DNA of 64,000 bases, from NCBI RefSeq assembly GCF_017303055.1, contig NZ_JAEKJT010000004.1, positions 248,001 through 312,000 of the forward strand, in the 5' to 3' direction. A program made the translations under genes and the position numbers. The DNA is from Halomonas litopenaei (lineage in GTDB: Bacteria > Pseudomonadota > Gammaproteobacteria > Pseudomonadales > Halomonadaceae). Position 1 is the stretch's first letter; the number at the start of each line of letters is the position of its first letter. Positions 56,271 through 64,000 of this stretch are shown here, piece by piece. Under the pieces are notes generated by a model. It was not told the origin of the DNA. It did no database searches and saw only the letters and a list, made by a program, of their open reading frames with translations.

Positions 56271-56704
56271 CAGCGCACCCTCTCCAGCGCAGCATGCACA
56301 GCATCGGGCACCGCCACCGGACGAGCCGCCAGGGGATCCACCACCATCAAGTTGATGCGGGCGGTCGCCACAATGCGCTCGTCACGCTCTCGGCGAATCC
56401 GGTGGTAGACCGTGATGGCCTTGCGTCCCGGCGCCGGAATCGCCGTGTCGATAACCAGGGCATCCGGCCAATGGGCTTCCGCCTGATACTGGATGGCCAA
56501 GTCCGCCGCCACGCTGGGGAAGCCCCCCAGGTCGCCCTCGTGGAGGCCAAGTTCGGCCAGGGCGGCTGCCCTGGCCTCGTGCATCAGCGAAATCACCGCA
56601 TCATGGCCAAGATGTTGGCCGTAGTTCATGTCGGTGATGCGCACCGTCAGCGGGTGGCGATGCACGATCGACTGCTCGGGGAAGTCGAGTTTCACACGTT
56701 CCAT
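56270..56704 (-). CDS. acyl-CoA thioesterase (hotdog fold, 4HBT type)
   Basis: A 144-residue hotdog-fold protein. The helix-loop DMNYGQHLGHDAVISLMHEAR is the YbgC/4HBT-type pattern (usually D-x-D-x-x-x-H-x-x-N). Here the Asp and His positions are partly conserved. It probably hydrolyses an acyl-CoA thioester; the substrate is unknown. The ATG at 56704 has AAGGAG five bases upstream. It is the first gene of a two-gene unit with the phosphoribulokinase and lies 60 bases after purD. Confidence 0.8.
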   Translation of the reverse strand: MERVKLDFPEQSIVHRHPLTVRITDMNYGQHLGHDAVISLMHEARAAALAELGLHEGDLGGFPSVAADLAIQYQAEAHWPDALVIDTAIPAPGRKAITVYHRIRRERDERIVATARINLMVVDPLAARPVAVPDAVHAALERVR

Positions 56705-56764
56705 GCTCGCTCCTTGGAAATTGTTATTGGCCTGGCCACGGGGCGAGTCGGGCATGTTGCCTCA

Positions 56765-58048
56765 TCAGCCCTGGCGAGCCATGGCGCGGTGGGCAATATC
56801 GGTTCGCCAGAACGCCCCATCGAATCCGACGCGATCCACGCCGCGGTAGGCAAGCTCGCGCGCAGCCGCAAGGTCATCGCCCAGCGCCGTCACGCACAGC
56901 ACCCGCCCGCCAGACGTTACCACCTGACCGTCGCTGTCTGCGGTACCCGCGTGGAAAACCTTGAGCCCCAGCGCCTCGGCCTCATCACAGCCAGTAATCG
57001 CATCGCCCTTGCGGTAACCTGCCGGATAGCCCTCGGCGGCCATGACCACACCAATGGCAGGACGCGGGTCCCACTGACACTCATGACCGTCAAGGCGTCC
57101 CGTGGCACCCGCCAGGCACAGCTCGGCCAGGTCACTGTTGAGGCGCATCATGATCGGCTGTGTCTCAGGATCACCGAAACGGCAGTTGTACTCGATGACC
57201 TTGGGTTCACCGGCTTCGCTGATCATCAGACCTGCATACAAGAACCCGGTGTAAGGGTGCCCTTCAGCGGCCATGCCTTGCACCGTCGGACGAATGACCT
57301 CATCCATGATGCGCGCATAGACCTCATCGGTGACCACCGGCGCGGGGGAGTAAGCCCCCATGCCGCCAGTGTTGGGGCCAGTATCCCCATTGCCAACGCG
57401 CTTGTGGTCCTGACTAGTGGCCATGGGCACGATGGCGTCGCCATCCACCATCACGATAAAGCTGGCTTCCTCGCCCTCGAGAAACTCCTCGATCACCACC
57501 CGTGCACCAGCGTCGCCAAAGGCGTTGGCTTCCAGCATATCGCGGATGGCGGCCTCGGCTTCGGTCTCGCTCATGGCCACGATGACGCCCTTGCCGGCCG
57601 CCAGCCCGTCGGCCTTGATCACGATAGGAGCGCCCTGCTCTCGCAGATAGGTCAGGGCCGGCTCGACCTCGGTAAAGGTACTGTAGGCGGCGGTGGGGAT
57701 GGCGTGGCGTGCCAGAAAGTCCTTGGTGAAGGACTTCGACCCCTCGAGCTGGGCAGCGCCCTGGGTCGGGCCAAAAATCGCCAGCCCTGCCGCGCGGAAG
57801 CGATCGACGACACCCTCCACCAGCGGTGCTTCGGGGCCTACGATGGTGAGATCAATGCCTTCGCCTTGGGCAAAGGCAACCAGGCCATCAAGATCAGCCA
57901 CGCCGATATCGACGTTGGTCAGGCCTGCCTCGCGGGCGGTACCCGCATTACCTGGCGCGACGAATACCGCAGAAACGCTGGCCGCCTGAGCCACTTTCCA
58001 GGCCAGCGCGTGTTCGCGGCCACCGCCGCCGATGATCAGGACCTTCAT
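56765..58048 (-). CDS. purD: phosphoribosylamine-glycine ligase PurD
   Basis: A 427-residue ATP-grasp enzyme of de novo purine synthesis, joining glycine to phosphoribosylamine. The N-terminal MKVLIIGGGGREHALAWK, the ATP-grasp loop FLEGEEASFIVMVDGD, and the C-terminal VIEYNCRFGDPETQP are diagnostic. The ATG at 58048 has AGGTGG eight bases upstream; an in-frame GTG at 58060 would add four residues. purH is not adjacent. Glycine demand connects loosely with the betaine-to-glycine genes. Confidence 0.97.
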   Translation of the reverse strand: MKVLIIGGGGREHALAWKVAQAASVSAVFVAPGNAGTAREAGLTNVDIGVADLDGLVAFAQGEGIDLTIVGPEAPLVEGVVDRFRAAGLAIFGPTQGAAQLEGSKSFTKDFLARHAIPTAAYSTFTEVEPALTYLREQGAPIVIKADGLAAGKGVIVAMSETEAEAAIRDMLEANAFGDAGARVVIEEFLEGEEASFIVMVDGDAIVPMATSQDHKRVGNGDTGPNTGGMGAYSPAPVVTDEVYARIMDEVIRPTVQGMAAEGHPYTGFLYAGLMISEAGEPKVIEYNCRFGDPETQPIMMRLNSDLAELCLAGATGRLDGHECQWDPRPAIGVVMAAEGYPAGYRKGDAITGCDEAEALGLKVFHAGTADSDGQVVTSGGRVLCVTALGDDLAAARELAYRGVDRVGFDGAFWRTDIAHRAMARQG

Positions 58049-58150
58049 CCGCTCAACCACCTATCATGTACCAAATGAGGCGGCATTATGGCAGAAAAAG
58101 GCCCGGCCCGCGCGATAACGTGCGGCACTGCCGCCCCCCCGCTGGACGAC

Positions 58151-58612
58151 TCAGGACGATCGTTCGTCGTCATCCGAACGGGTGGTACCTCCTTGACTGA
58201 TGGTGTTCTGCCAGAAGCGCATATTCTCTTCCGCCAACTCCCGCATCAGCTCCATCGGGGAATGGCGCATGGCCTGCTGCCACTGATCCTGCATCTTCTT
58301 CTGCTGTTCCATCATCAGCCGCGTGCCCTGTTCCAGATAACGCGCCAGCGGCAGCGGCTGGGACATGGCGTACACCCGAATCAGTTGCTGCAGCAGGTCA
58401 TTGGAGAAGACCTCGGCGTCGCTATCAGCCTGTTCCTGTTCGATGATGATCGACAACAGGATGGTGCGTGTCAGGTCTTCGCCACTCTTGGCGTCCTCGA
58501 CACGGAAGGGCACTTCTTCGAGAATCAGACTGCGCAGATCCTCGAGGGTCACATAGCGGCTCTGTTCGGTATCATAGAGCCGGCGATTGGCATACTTGCG
58601 AATCACACGCAC
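58151..58612 (-). CDS. phaR: polyhydroxyalkanoate synthesis repressor PhaR
   Basis: A 153-residue regulator of PHA granule genes. The N-terminal DNA-binding PHB_acc_N domain begins VIRKYANRRLYDTEQSRYVTL and is nearly invariant in the family. A central PHB_acc helix region (EVFSNDLLQQLIRVYAMSQ) follows, and then a Gln/Met-rich coiled C-terminus. The start is GTG at 58612 with AAGGAG seven bases upstream. The phaC/phaP targets are not in this window. It is divergent from rsmE, 121 bases apart. Confidence 0.95.
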   Translation of the reverse strand: MRVIRKYANRRLYDTEQSRYVTLEDLRSLILEEVPFRVEDAKSGEDLTRTILLSIIIEQEQADSDAEVFSNDLLQQLIRVYAMSQPLPLARYLEQGTRLMMEQQKKMQDQWQQAMRHSPMELMRELAEENMRFWQNTISQGGTTRSDDDERSS

Positions 58613-58733
58613 GGCGCTGCTCCTTACATTCTGTGGGAAGCCACCTGACCGCCATCAAGGTCATTCGGCTTCGTTCGCATCCATTTTGCACCGCGACACC
58701 GCCCTTGCAAGACAAACCGGCATTCGAGGCTCC

Positions 58734-59447
58734 ATGAACCTGATTCTTCTCACCCAGGACGACGTCAATGACTCACGGCTAGCCAGGGTCCGCGACCCCA
58801 GACGCCTGGCACACCTGCGTCAGGTTCACCGCGCCCAGCAAGGTGACGTCATGACCCTCGGAATAGAGAATGGCCCGCTTGGTCGTGGAACGCTGCTTTC
58901 GTTGGACGAAGATGAAGCTTGCTTCGACGTATCAGGCCTGGACCAGGCACCTCCCGAGGCGCTGCCGGTGCATCTGGTGCTGGCCCTGCCTCGTCCACGC
59001 ATGCTGGCAAGAAGCATAGAGCATGCCACTGCGCTGGGGGTGAAGCACATCACGCTGCTGCATAGCCGGCGCGTGGAAAAAAGCTACTGGCAGTCGCCGG
59101 AACTCGATCCGGCTAAGATTCACCAGCACCTGGTGCTGGGATTGGAGCAAGCGCGTGATACTCGCATGCCCACGGTGGATACGGCGCGCGGCTTCCGTCC
59201 GTTTGTCGAGGACCGGCTACCGACTCTGCTGGAGGGGCGGCGCGGCCTGTTGGCTCATCCAGGCATGCCGCAGGCATGCCCTCGAGGCATCGATGATCCG
59301 GTGGTGCTGTTGATTGGCCCCGAAGGAGGTTTCATCGACTGGGAGGTGGAGCAAATGCTGGCCGCCGGATGTGAGGGCATTCACCTGGGACAACGCATCC
59401 TCAGGGTGGAAACCGCCGTGACTGCCCTGCTGGCGCGACTGTTCTAG
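58734..59447 (+). CDS. rsmE: 16S rRNA (uracil1498-N3)-methyltransferase RsmE
   Basis: A 237-residue SPOUT-class methyltransferase that methylates U1498 of 16S rRNA. The knot signature LLIGPEGGFIDWEV and the following LGQRILRVETAVTAL are diagnostic; the N-terminal PUA-like domain is also typical. The ATG at 58734 has GAGG four to five bases upstream; the longer in-frame sequence overlaps phaR and is rejected. It stands alone and converges on a retropepsin-like gene. Confidence 0.96.
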   Translation: MNLILLTQDDVNDSRLARVRDPRRLAHLRQVHRAQQGDVMTLGIENGPLGRGTLLSLDEDEACFDVSGLDQAPPEALPVHLVLALPRPRMLARSIEHATALGVKHITLLHSRRVEKSYWQSPELDPAKIHQHLVLGLEQARDTRMPTVDTARGFRPFVEDRLPTLLEGRRGLLAHPGMPQACPRGIDDPVVLLIGPEGGFIDWEVEQMLAAGCEGIHLGQRILRVETAVTALLARLF

Positions 59448-59523
59448 TGGGCCGGCCCAGGTGTGAGCACACCCTGATCCACCACCGCTGACGCCGGAAT
59501 GACGGACCCTGGCAAAGCACACA

Positions 59524-59549
59524 GGCATGGCAGCGGCAGCCGCCATGCC
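59524..59549. terminator. hairpin between rsmE and the retropepsin-like gene
   Basis: GGCATGGC pairs with GCCATGCC across a ten-base loop between convergent genes. There is no T-run, so termination is only probable. Confidence 0.5.
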
Positions 59550-59575
59550 GGGACGTACTGACCAGCAGACGGCGA

Positions 59576-60220
59576 TCATTCAGCGTCAGCGTCCTGGTCC
59601 CCTGCGTCCTGGTCGTCGGTATCTTCGGCCCTGCGATTGGTGCCGAACTCCCCTTCCCCATCGTGCTCGATCACCGGTGAATTCTCGTCACAGGTCGGCG
59701 CGATCAGGAAGGTTTCTCGCACATCGAGAAGGCCGAGCTCACCGATGGTGCGACGTCCCAGCAGCATCGGATAGTTCATTTCCTCGCGATTGCGCAGGCT
59801 GAACTGCTCTTCGTGAATGGTATCGCCCATGCACACCTTCATCAGCACGACCAGACGTTCGTCCCGGCCGCCGGCCCCACGTACCGTCATGTCACGATAC
59901 AAAGGCCGCTCGAGCTCCTTCTTGAAGGTCTCGCCTGTCTCTTCATCTTCCAGCTCGAGCGCAAACCGTACCCAAGGCTCACCGTCCTTGTCGAAACGCT
60001 CGATATCTCGCGCATCCAGCGAGGATGTCAGCGCACCGCTGTCCAGCTTGGCCTTGACCTCCACGTCCCAGGGCTCCAGCGTCGCCTTCTCCACCCAACC
60101 AAAGACATCGGGTCCGTCATCAGCCAGGGCGGCGTTCATCGGCATCAAGGTCAACGGTAGCGCTGCCAGCGCCACGGCACGTATCCGGCTCACACACCAG
60201 CGTTCAAGCGATTCCTTCAT
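59576..60220 (-). CDS. retropepsin-like protein (RimK/LysX-associated 'ATP-dependent zinc protease' family, PF05618)
   Basis: A 214-residue exported protein with a signal peptide over about residues 1-33 (cleavage after ALA). The core motif KLDSGALTSSLDA (D60-S61-G62) is the aspartic-protease-like D-T/S-G triad of this family, and MLLGRRTIGELGLLDV is its C-terminal hallmark. The last 25 residues are strongly acidic (Asp/Glu runs). Proteolytic activity is suggested by the fold but is not established for bacterial members. The ATG at 60220 has GGAG upstream. Confidence 0.85.
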   Translation of the reverse strand: MKESLERWCVSRIRAVALAALPLTLMPMNAALADDGPDVFGWVEKATLEPWDVEVKAKLDSGALTSSLDARDIERFDKDGEPWVRFALELEDEETGETFKKELERPLYRDMTVRGAGGRDERLVVLMKVCMGDTIHEEQFSLRNREEMNYPMLLGRRTIGELGLLDVRETFLIAPTCDENSPVIEHDGEGEFGTNRRAEDTDDQDAGDQDADAE

Positions 60221-60307
60221 CCTGCAATTCTCCCTGTGATGCGGCGCTGTCAGCCAGCGCCGATGTGCCGGGTGCCCAAACCGTCGCTTGGGCACGTCTG
60301 AAGAGGA

Positions 60308-61603
60308 TCAGCGATTCAGCTGTTCGAGCAGGCGCAGGGTGGCAAAGCCATCCGGAACCAGCCCCTGATCACGCTGCCAGGCTCGCAGACCCGCGCGAGT
60401 ATTGGGACCCATGATGCCGTCAGGGGTTCCCACCCCGTACCCCAGAGCCTGCAGCCGTGCCTGCAGCTGGCGCACTTGGGTGCGACTCAGGGGCTGTTCG
60501 TCCCTCGGCCATCCTCCCTGAATGCCAGGCCGGCCTGCGATGCGCTCGCTGAGTGAGGCAACCGCAAGGGCATAGCTGGTGGCATTGTTGTAGCGAAGGA
60601 TGGCACGGAAATTGGGACCCACCAGGAAGGCCGGGCCGCGGGCACCCGCAGGGGTAATCACCGAGGCCTCGGCAAAGGCAGGCAACTCGCCACCACCGAG
60701 CCGGCGCACCCCTTGCTGGCCCCACTCAGCGGCACTCTTGCGGGTGTCGAGCTCAGTCTGGGCGTAGTCGAAGCCAGCGGGCAGCTCGACCTCCACGCCC
60801 CAGGGCTGGCCGGGCTGCCATCCGGCACGATTCAGATAGTTGGCGGTAGACGCCATGACGTCTGGAATGCTGGCCCAGATATCCCGGCGACCGTCCCCAT
60901 CGCCGTCCTTGGCATAGGACACAAAGCTCGACGGGATAAACTGCGTATGTCCCATGGCTCCCGCCCAGGACCCTTTCATGCGCTGGGGCGTGATATCCCC
61001 GGCCTGGATGATCTTCAGCGCGGCCAGCAGCTCCCCGCGGGCAAAGTCTCGACGGCGACCGTCGTAAGCCAGCGTGGCCAACGCTTCCAGAGTGGAGAAA
61101 TCACCAAAATTCTGGCCGTAGTTGCTTTCTATGCCCCAGATAGCCGTCAGCACTTCCACCGGCACGCCATAGCTTGACTGGGCACGATCCGCTGCACTGC
61201 GGTTGGCTGCCAACTTGTCACGCCCTTGGGTCACCCGCGCGTTTGACACGGCGGTATCAAGATATTGCCAGACCGGACGCACGAACTCGGGCTGCGAGCC
61301 GTCGAGCTCAATCACCCTGGGACGGTAACGCACGCCATCCAGGGCCCGCGCCAGTGTGTCTTCGCTGATACCTTCACTACGAGCCTGGCGACGGAAGTCG
61401 GCGAGCCACTGGTCGAAGGTACGACCGTCATGATCGTCAGCACTGGCGTCCTTGGCGGCGGGCATCGCCGCGTTGCTGTCAGAGCTGGCACTCTCTGTCT
61501 TCGAGGCAGCAGGGCTGGCAGGTCCACTCTCTGGGGCGGCAGACGTCGTCTGGCAGCCGACCAAGGCGATAAGAAGAAAGGCGGGAAGCAGTCGCGTCGA
61601 CAT
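60308..61603 (-). CDS. lytic murein transglycosylase (MltB-like lipoprotein with peptidoglycan-binding domain)
   Basis: A 431-residue lipoprotein. The signal ends in the lipobox LVGC with Cys17 as the acylated residue, followed by an Ala/Ser-rich linker. The catalytic domain (about residues 70-330) has the Glu in AIWGIESNYGQNFGDF and the segments GSWAGAMGHTQFIPSS and DGDGDGRRDIW of the MltB/Slt2 family. A C-terminal peptidoglycan-binding domain 1 (QVRQLQARLQALGYG) follows. It cleaves glycan strands to 1,6-anhydro products. The ATG at 61603 begins the lipoprotein signal. Confidence 0.93.
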   Translation of the reverse strand: MSTRLLPAFLLIALVGCQTTSAAPESGPASPAASKTESASSDSNAAMPAAKDASADDHDGRTFDQWLADFRRQARSEGISEDTLARALDGVRYRPRVIELDGSQPEFVRPVWQYLDTAVSNARVTQGRDKLAANRSAADRAQSSYGVPVEVLTAIWGIESNYGQNFGDFSTLEALATLAYDGRRRDFARGELLAALKIIQAGDITPQRMKGSWAGAMGHTQFIPSSFVSYAKDGDGDGRRDIWASIPDVMASTANYLNRAGWQPGQPWGVEVELPAGFDYAQTELDTRKSAAEWGQQGVRRLGGGELPAFAEASVITPAGARGPAFLVGPNFRAILRYNNATSYALAVASLSERIAGRPGIQGGWPRDEQPLSRTQVRQLQARLQALGYGVGTPDGIMGPNTRAGLRAWQRDQGLVPDGFATLRLLEQLNR

Positions 61604-61818
61604 GTTGAAGGCAATCCTTGGCAATCAATGTGCAGGCATGATGACCCACTCCCCGCTGCGGCGCTAGATGCAAACGGAGGGAATCGGCGTCGACCACAGG
61701 AGGGGGCTGGGGCTGTCCTTCGATACCACCATGTCGCCGCACATCCCGCCCTTTCGTCCTGCCAGCGCAGGGCTCTGATCGCTGCGAACTGAGACGCCGA
61801 TGGACCTTCTTCTCGTCC

Positions 61819-63120
61819 TCATGACACCCCCTGTCGCCGTTCAGGCTCGTCCTTCTCGAGCCAGTGTTGGACGTATCGCAATTCGGGGTCGTAACGCCGG
61901 GCCTGATCATCCATGTCGAAGACCTTGGGCCGAGTGTCACGCCCCACGCCCGCGATGTACTTCCAGTTACCCCAATTACTGGCCACGTCATAATCCATCA
62001 GACAGTGCTCGAACCAGGCGGCTCCATGACGCCAATCTCCGCACAGATCGTGCACCAGATAGCTGGCCGCCCACTGACGCGCACGGTTGGATATCCAGCC
62101 ACAATCGCGCAGTTCCTTCATGGCTGCATCCACCGCCGGCTGCCCCGTCTCTCCCTGCTGCCAGCGTGTGAACGCCTTTCCTGGCGATGGCGCCCGCTTG
62201 CCAAACAGTGCGCTCCCCTCCTGCCACGCCGCCCAGTGGAAGTATTCTCGCCATAGCAGCTCGCGATAGAAGTGCTTCGTCGAGGCATTGGCCCCGTGCT
62301 CCTGCTCCCAACGCGTCAGCGCGCCCAGCACCTGGGTGGCAGAGATACACCCCGTGGCCAACCAAGCCGACAGGCGTGACGAGAAGTCCGGCCCCACCAA
62401 CCCGTTACGGGTGTCTTGATAGACACCGATCGCTTGCTGCTTCCAGAAATACTCATCAAGGCGGTCAAGTCCACTCGCTGCGCCGCCCGCATAGCCAAGG
62501 CCCAACGGGTCAGGGTGATCATCGAGCGCCGCTGCCGCCGGCGAAAGACGCTGCAGCGACGGCAGCCCGCGAGGCGCCCGATCGGGCCAGGCGGGCTGAG
62601 TGGCTGCCGCTGGCAGTGCCTTAGCAGATGGCTTGGCCTTGCCCAGCTTGCGCTTGAACGCGGACCAGCTGCCCGGAACCTCCTCCACTGCAATAGGCAA
62701 GGTTGCATGCGCCCAGAGCGTGGCGGTACTGAACGTGTCGAGCCGACAACCAGGATGCAATAGCTGTGACAGGCGCTGCACCTGTTGCTGCTCTTCGCTA
62801 CCGGGATGCTCACCCACACGCACTGCCGAGGCGCCGATACGCTCGGCCAGGTTTGCCACCAGCGTCACCGGCTCGCCCACGGTGACCAGCAGATCGCTAC
62901 CACACTTGAGCAACTCGCCTCTCAGCTCCCGTAGGCTCTGCCACAGGAATCGCAGCCTGCGCGCCCCCATTCTGGGAATGTCCAGCGACGCCTGAGGCTC
63001 AAGGAGGGCAGCGTCGATCACGTACACCACGAGCCGCTCGCTGATCCCTCCCGGCGATGCCAGCAGCGGGTTATCCGCCAACCTGAGCTCCCCGCGCAGC
63101 CAGACCAGATCTGTCTCCAT
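61819..63120 (-). CDS. DASH-type cryptochrome / photolyase
   Basis: A 433-residue flavoprotein of the photolyase/cryptochrome family. An N-terminal antenna-chromophore Rossmann domain opens with LVWLRGELRLADNPLL. The C-terminal FAD-binding domain shows YREFLWREYFH-type sequence (FYRELLWREYFHWA), and the C-terminus has NWGNWKYIAGVGRDTRPKVF and the YDPE-like RRYDPELRYVQHW, all typical of the DASH branch. The antenna start is atypical: GEL replaces the usual RNDLR. CRY-DASH proteins repair cyclobutane dimers in single-stranded DNA and may signal light. The ATG at 63120 has GGAG five bases upstream. Confidence 0.9.
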   Translation of the reverse strand: METDLVWLRGELRLADNPLLASPGGISERLVVYVIDAALLEPQASLDIPRMGARRLRFLWQSLRELRGELLKCGSDLLVTVGEPVTLVANLAERIGASAVRVGEHPGSEEQQQVQRLSQLLHPGCRLDTFSTATLWAHATLPIAVEEVPGSWSAFKRKLGKAKPSAKALPAAATQPAWPDRAPRGLPSLQRLSPAAAALDDHPDPLGLGYAGGAASGLDRLDEYFWKQQAIGVYQDTRNGLVGPDFSSRLSAWLATGCISATQVLGALTRWEQEHGANASTKHFYRELLWREYFHWAAWQEGSALFGKRAPSPGKAFTRWQQGETGQPAVDAAMKELRDCGWISNRARQWAASYLVHDLCGDWRHGAAWFEHCLMDYDVASNWGNWKYIAGVGRDTRPKVFDMDDQARRYDPELRYVQHWLEKDEPERRQGVS

Positions 63121-63438
63121 GCCAACTCCACTCACCATCCATCATGTCGGCCGATAGCGGCCCCTTCCGCCTTCTAGCGCCAGGTATTCGATGGTCCAGC
63201 GCCATGAGGATCTCTAAAATATAGGACTTGTACACTTATCGTACAAGCCTGTAAGAGAAGACCGAGGTCGTTGAATCCGAACAGGGCAGCGGGGCGTCCA
63301 TCTTTCGGGTAAAGTGGGGCGGCGCTTCAGGGTAAGGTGACCGCCACTCCAGGGGTACTCATAACACCTTGTAGTCGAACGGCTTTTACAGGCGCGTCAG
63401 GGCTTACCACGTTCAAGGACAGGCAGGATGACCAACAG
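63121..63438. other. divergent spacer between the photolyase and mrpA
   Basis: The 318 bases contain no gene. The photolyase promoter and operator candidate lies at 63218-63247. The half next to mrpA is GC-rich and I see no convincing promoter there, although mrpA must be transcribed from it or from a short leader. Confidence 0.55.
63218..63247 (-). promoter_or_regulatory. photolyase promoter overlapped by a palindromic operator candidate
   Basis: On the minus strand TTGTAC (63241-63246) and TATATT (63218-63223) are separated by exactly 17 bases. The perfect dyad CTTGTAC-N7-GTACAAG (63227-63247) covers the -35 hexamer and much of the spacer, as a repressor site would. It lies 98 bases upstream of the photolyase ATG. 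Confidence 0.6.
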
Positions 63439-64000
63439 ATGACTTTGCTATGGATTCCCTTGCTACCGCTTCTCGGTGTGCTGGTACCCGCATTGACCGG
63501 ATCTCGAGGCCGCTTACTCTGCACCCTGGCCACCGCTTGCCTTCCGGCAGTGGCGCTGGCCCTTACCCTCAGTTATCTGCCCGCCATCGAGGCAGGCAAC
63601 ATTCCCCGTGCAGGCCTCGAGTGGGTGCCGCAGATCGGCCTTGACCTGGCCTTCCGCCTGGACGGTCTGTCGCTGCTGTTCAATCTGCTGATACTGGGTA
63701 TCGGCCTGCTGATCATCCTGTATGCCCACTACTACCTGGACGCCAGCGAGAACTACGCCAAGTTCTACGCCTACCTGATCCTGTTCATGGCCTCCATGGT
63801 CGGCATTGCCATGGCCGACAATCTGCTGGTCCTGTGGATGTTCTGGGAGCTCACCAGCCTGTCGTCGTTTCTGTTGATCGGTTTCTGGTCACACCGCTCC
63901 GAGGCCCGCAAGGGTGCGCGCATGGCCATGACGGTCACCGGTGCGGGCGGTCTGGCCCTGCTCGCTGGCCTGCTGCTGCTCGGCGACATCGTCGGCAGCC
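63439..64000 (+). CDS. mrpA: Mrp-type Na+/H+ antiporter subunit A, N-terminal part (cut by window edge)
   Basis: The first 187 residues of a MrpA/PhaA-type multi-pass membrane protein, which is homologous to NuoL of complex I. Typical segments are LWIPLLPLLGVLVPAL at the start, LAFRLDGLSLLFNLLILGIG, and NLLVLWMFWELTSLSSFLLI with the conserved Glu. The ATG at 63439 has AGGA upstream. The Mrp complex exports sodium in halophiles and alkaliphiles. The remaining subunit genes should lie to the right, outside the window. Confidence 0.92.
   Translation, partial: MTLLWIPLLPLLGVLVPALTGSRGRLLCTLATACLPAVALALTLSYLPAIEAGNIPRAGLEWVPQIGLDLAFRLDGLSLLFNLLILGIGLLIILYAHYYLDASENYAKFYAYLILFMASMVGIAMADNLLVLWMFWELTSLSSFLLIGFWSHRSEARKGARMAMTVTGAGGLALLAGLLLLGDIVGS

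Noticed and set aside
56294..58078. A 594-codon open frame on the plus strand opposite purD and the thioesterase
   Set aside because: It is antisense to two genuine genes and its translation is low-complexity and unlike any protein; it is a by-product of GC-rich codon use.
63227..63247. Assigning the photolyase dyad to LitR/PplR specifically
   Set aside because: The motif I remember for those regulators has two TGTACA-type half-sites 12 bases apart; here the dyad has a seven-base centre, so only a loose resemblance can be claimed.

Overview
The window is GC-rich, densely coded gammaproteobacterial chromosome. It most resembles a halophile of the Halomonadaceae (Halomonas/Chromohalobacter type). 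Three things suggest this: a glycine-betaine catabolic block with the same gene order as the Pseudomonas dgc locus, an Mrp-type Na+/H+ antiporter next to a CPA1 antiporter, and core operons in gammaproteobacterial order (rpsU-dnaG-rpoD, lptD-surA-pdxA-rsmA-apaG-apaH). The assignment is inferred from gene content and protein sequence, without a database search. I found no rRNA, tRNA, CRISPR array, insertion sequence or prophage.

1-16.5 kb (all minus strand) reads as one catabolic block. From its 5' end it holds an M19 dipeptidase, a DUF5943-type protein, dgcA, dgcB, etfA and etfB (dimethylglycine demethylation and its electron-transfer flavoprotein), then a NAD-linked formate dehydrogenase (fused G/B subunit and alpha subunit), a small unknown ORF, a CdaR-type regulator and a GntP-family permease cut by the left edge. 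16.8-30.5 kb adds mtgA, the betaine regulator gbdR, the glutathione-dependent formaldehyde pathway (fghA, adhC) with a divergent LysR regulator, a five-gene Liv-type amino-acid ABC transporter, and L-serine dehydratase with a divergent DsdC-like regulator. Together these could carry betaine-derived methyl groups through formaldehyde and formate to CO2, and the glycine/serine backbone to pyruvate. The enzymes for the first betaine step (gbcAB) and for sarcosine oxidation are not in the window.

30.5-51.3 kb is housekeeping: a membrane protein of unknown function, the macromolecular-synthesis operon, tsaD, plsY, folB-folK, cca, glpE, the lptD operon, the peptidoglycan-recycling pair amgK-murU, an OsmC-family protein, coq7 and hinT. 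The surA gene here lacks both parvulin domains. 51.5-64 kb holds a CPA1 antiporter, a MocR/PdxR-type regulator facing a DMT exporter, a phosphoribulokinase-like gene with a thioesterase, purD, phaR, rsmE, a retropepsin-like protein, a lytic transglycosylase, a DASH-type cryptochrome/photolyase and the start of mrpA.

A recurring peculiarity is the number of short, low-copy tandem repeats (5-17 bp units, 2-5 copies) in gene spacers and, in etfA and cdaR, in frame within coding sequence. I see no wholly new multigene system. The observations I consider most worth checking are the domain-stripped SurA, the fusion of betaine demethylation with formate oxidation in one apparent transcription unit, the LiuR-like operator in front of the Liv operon, and the operator-like palindrome on the photolyase promoter.
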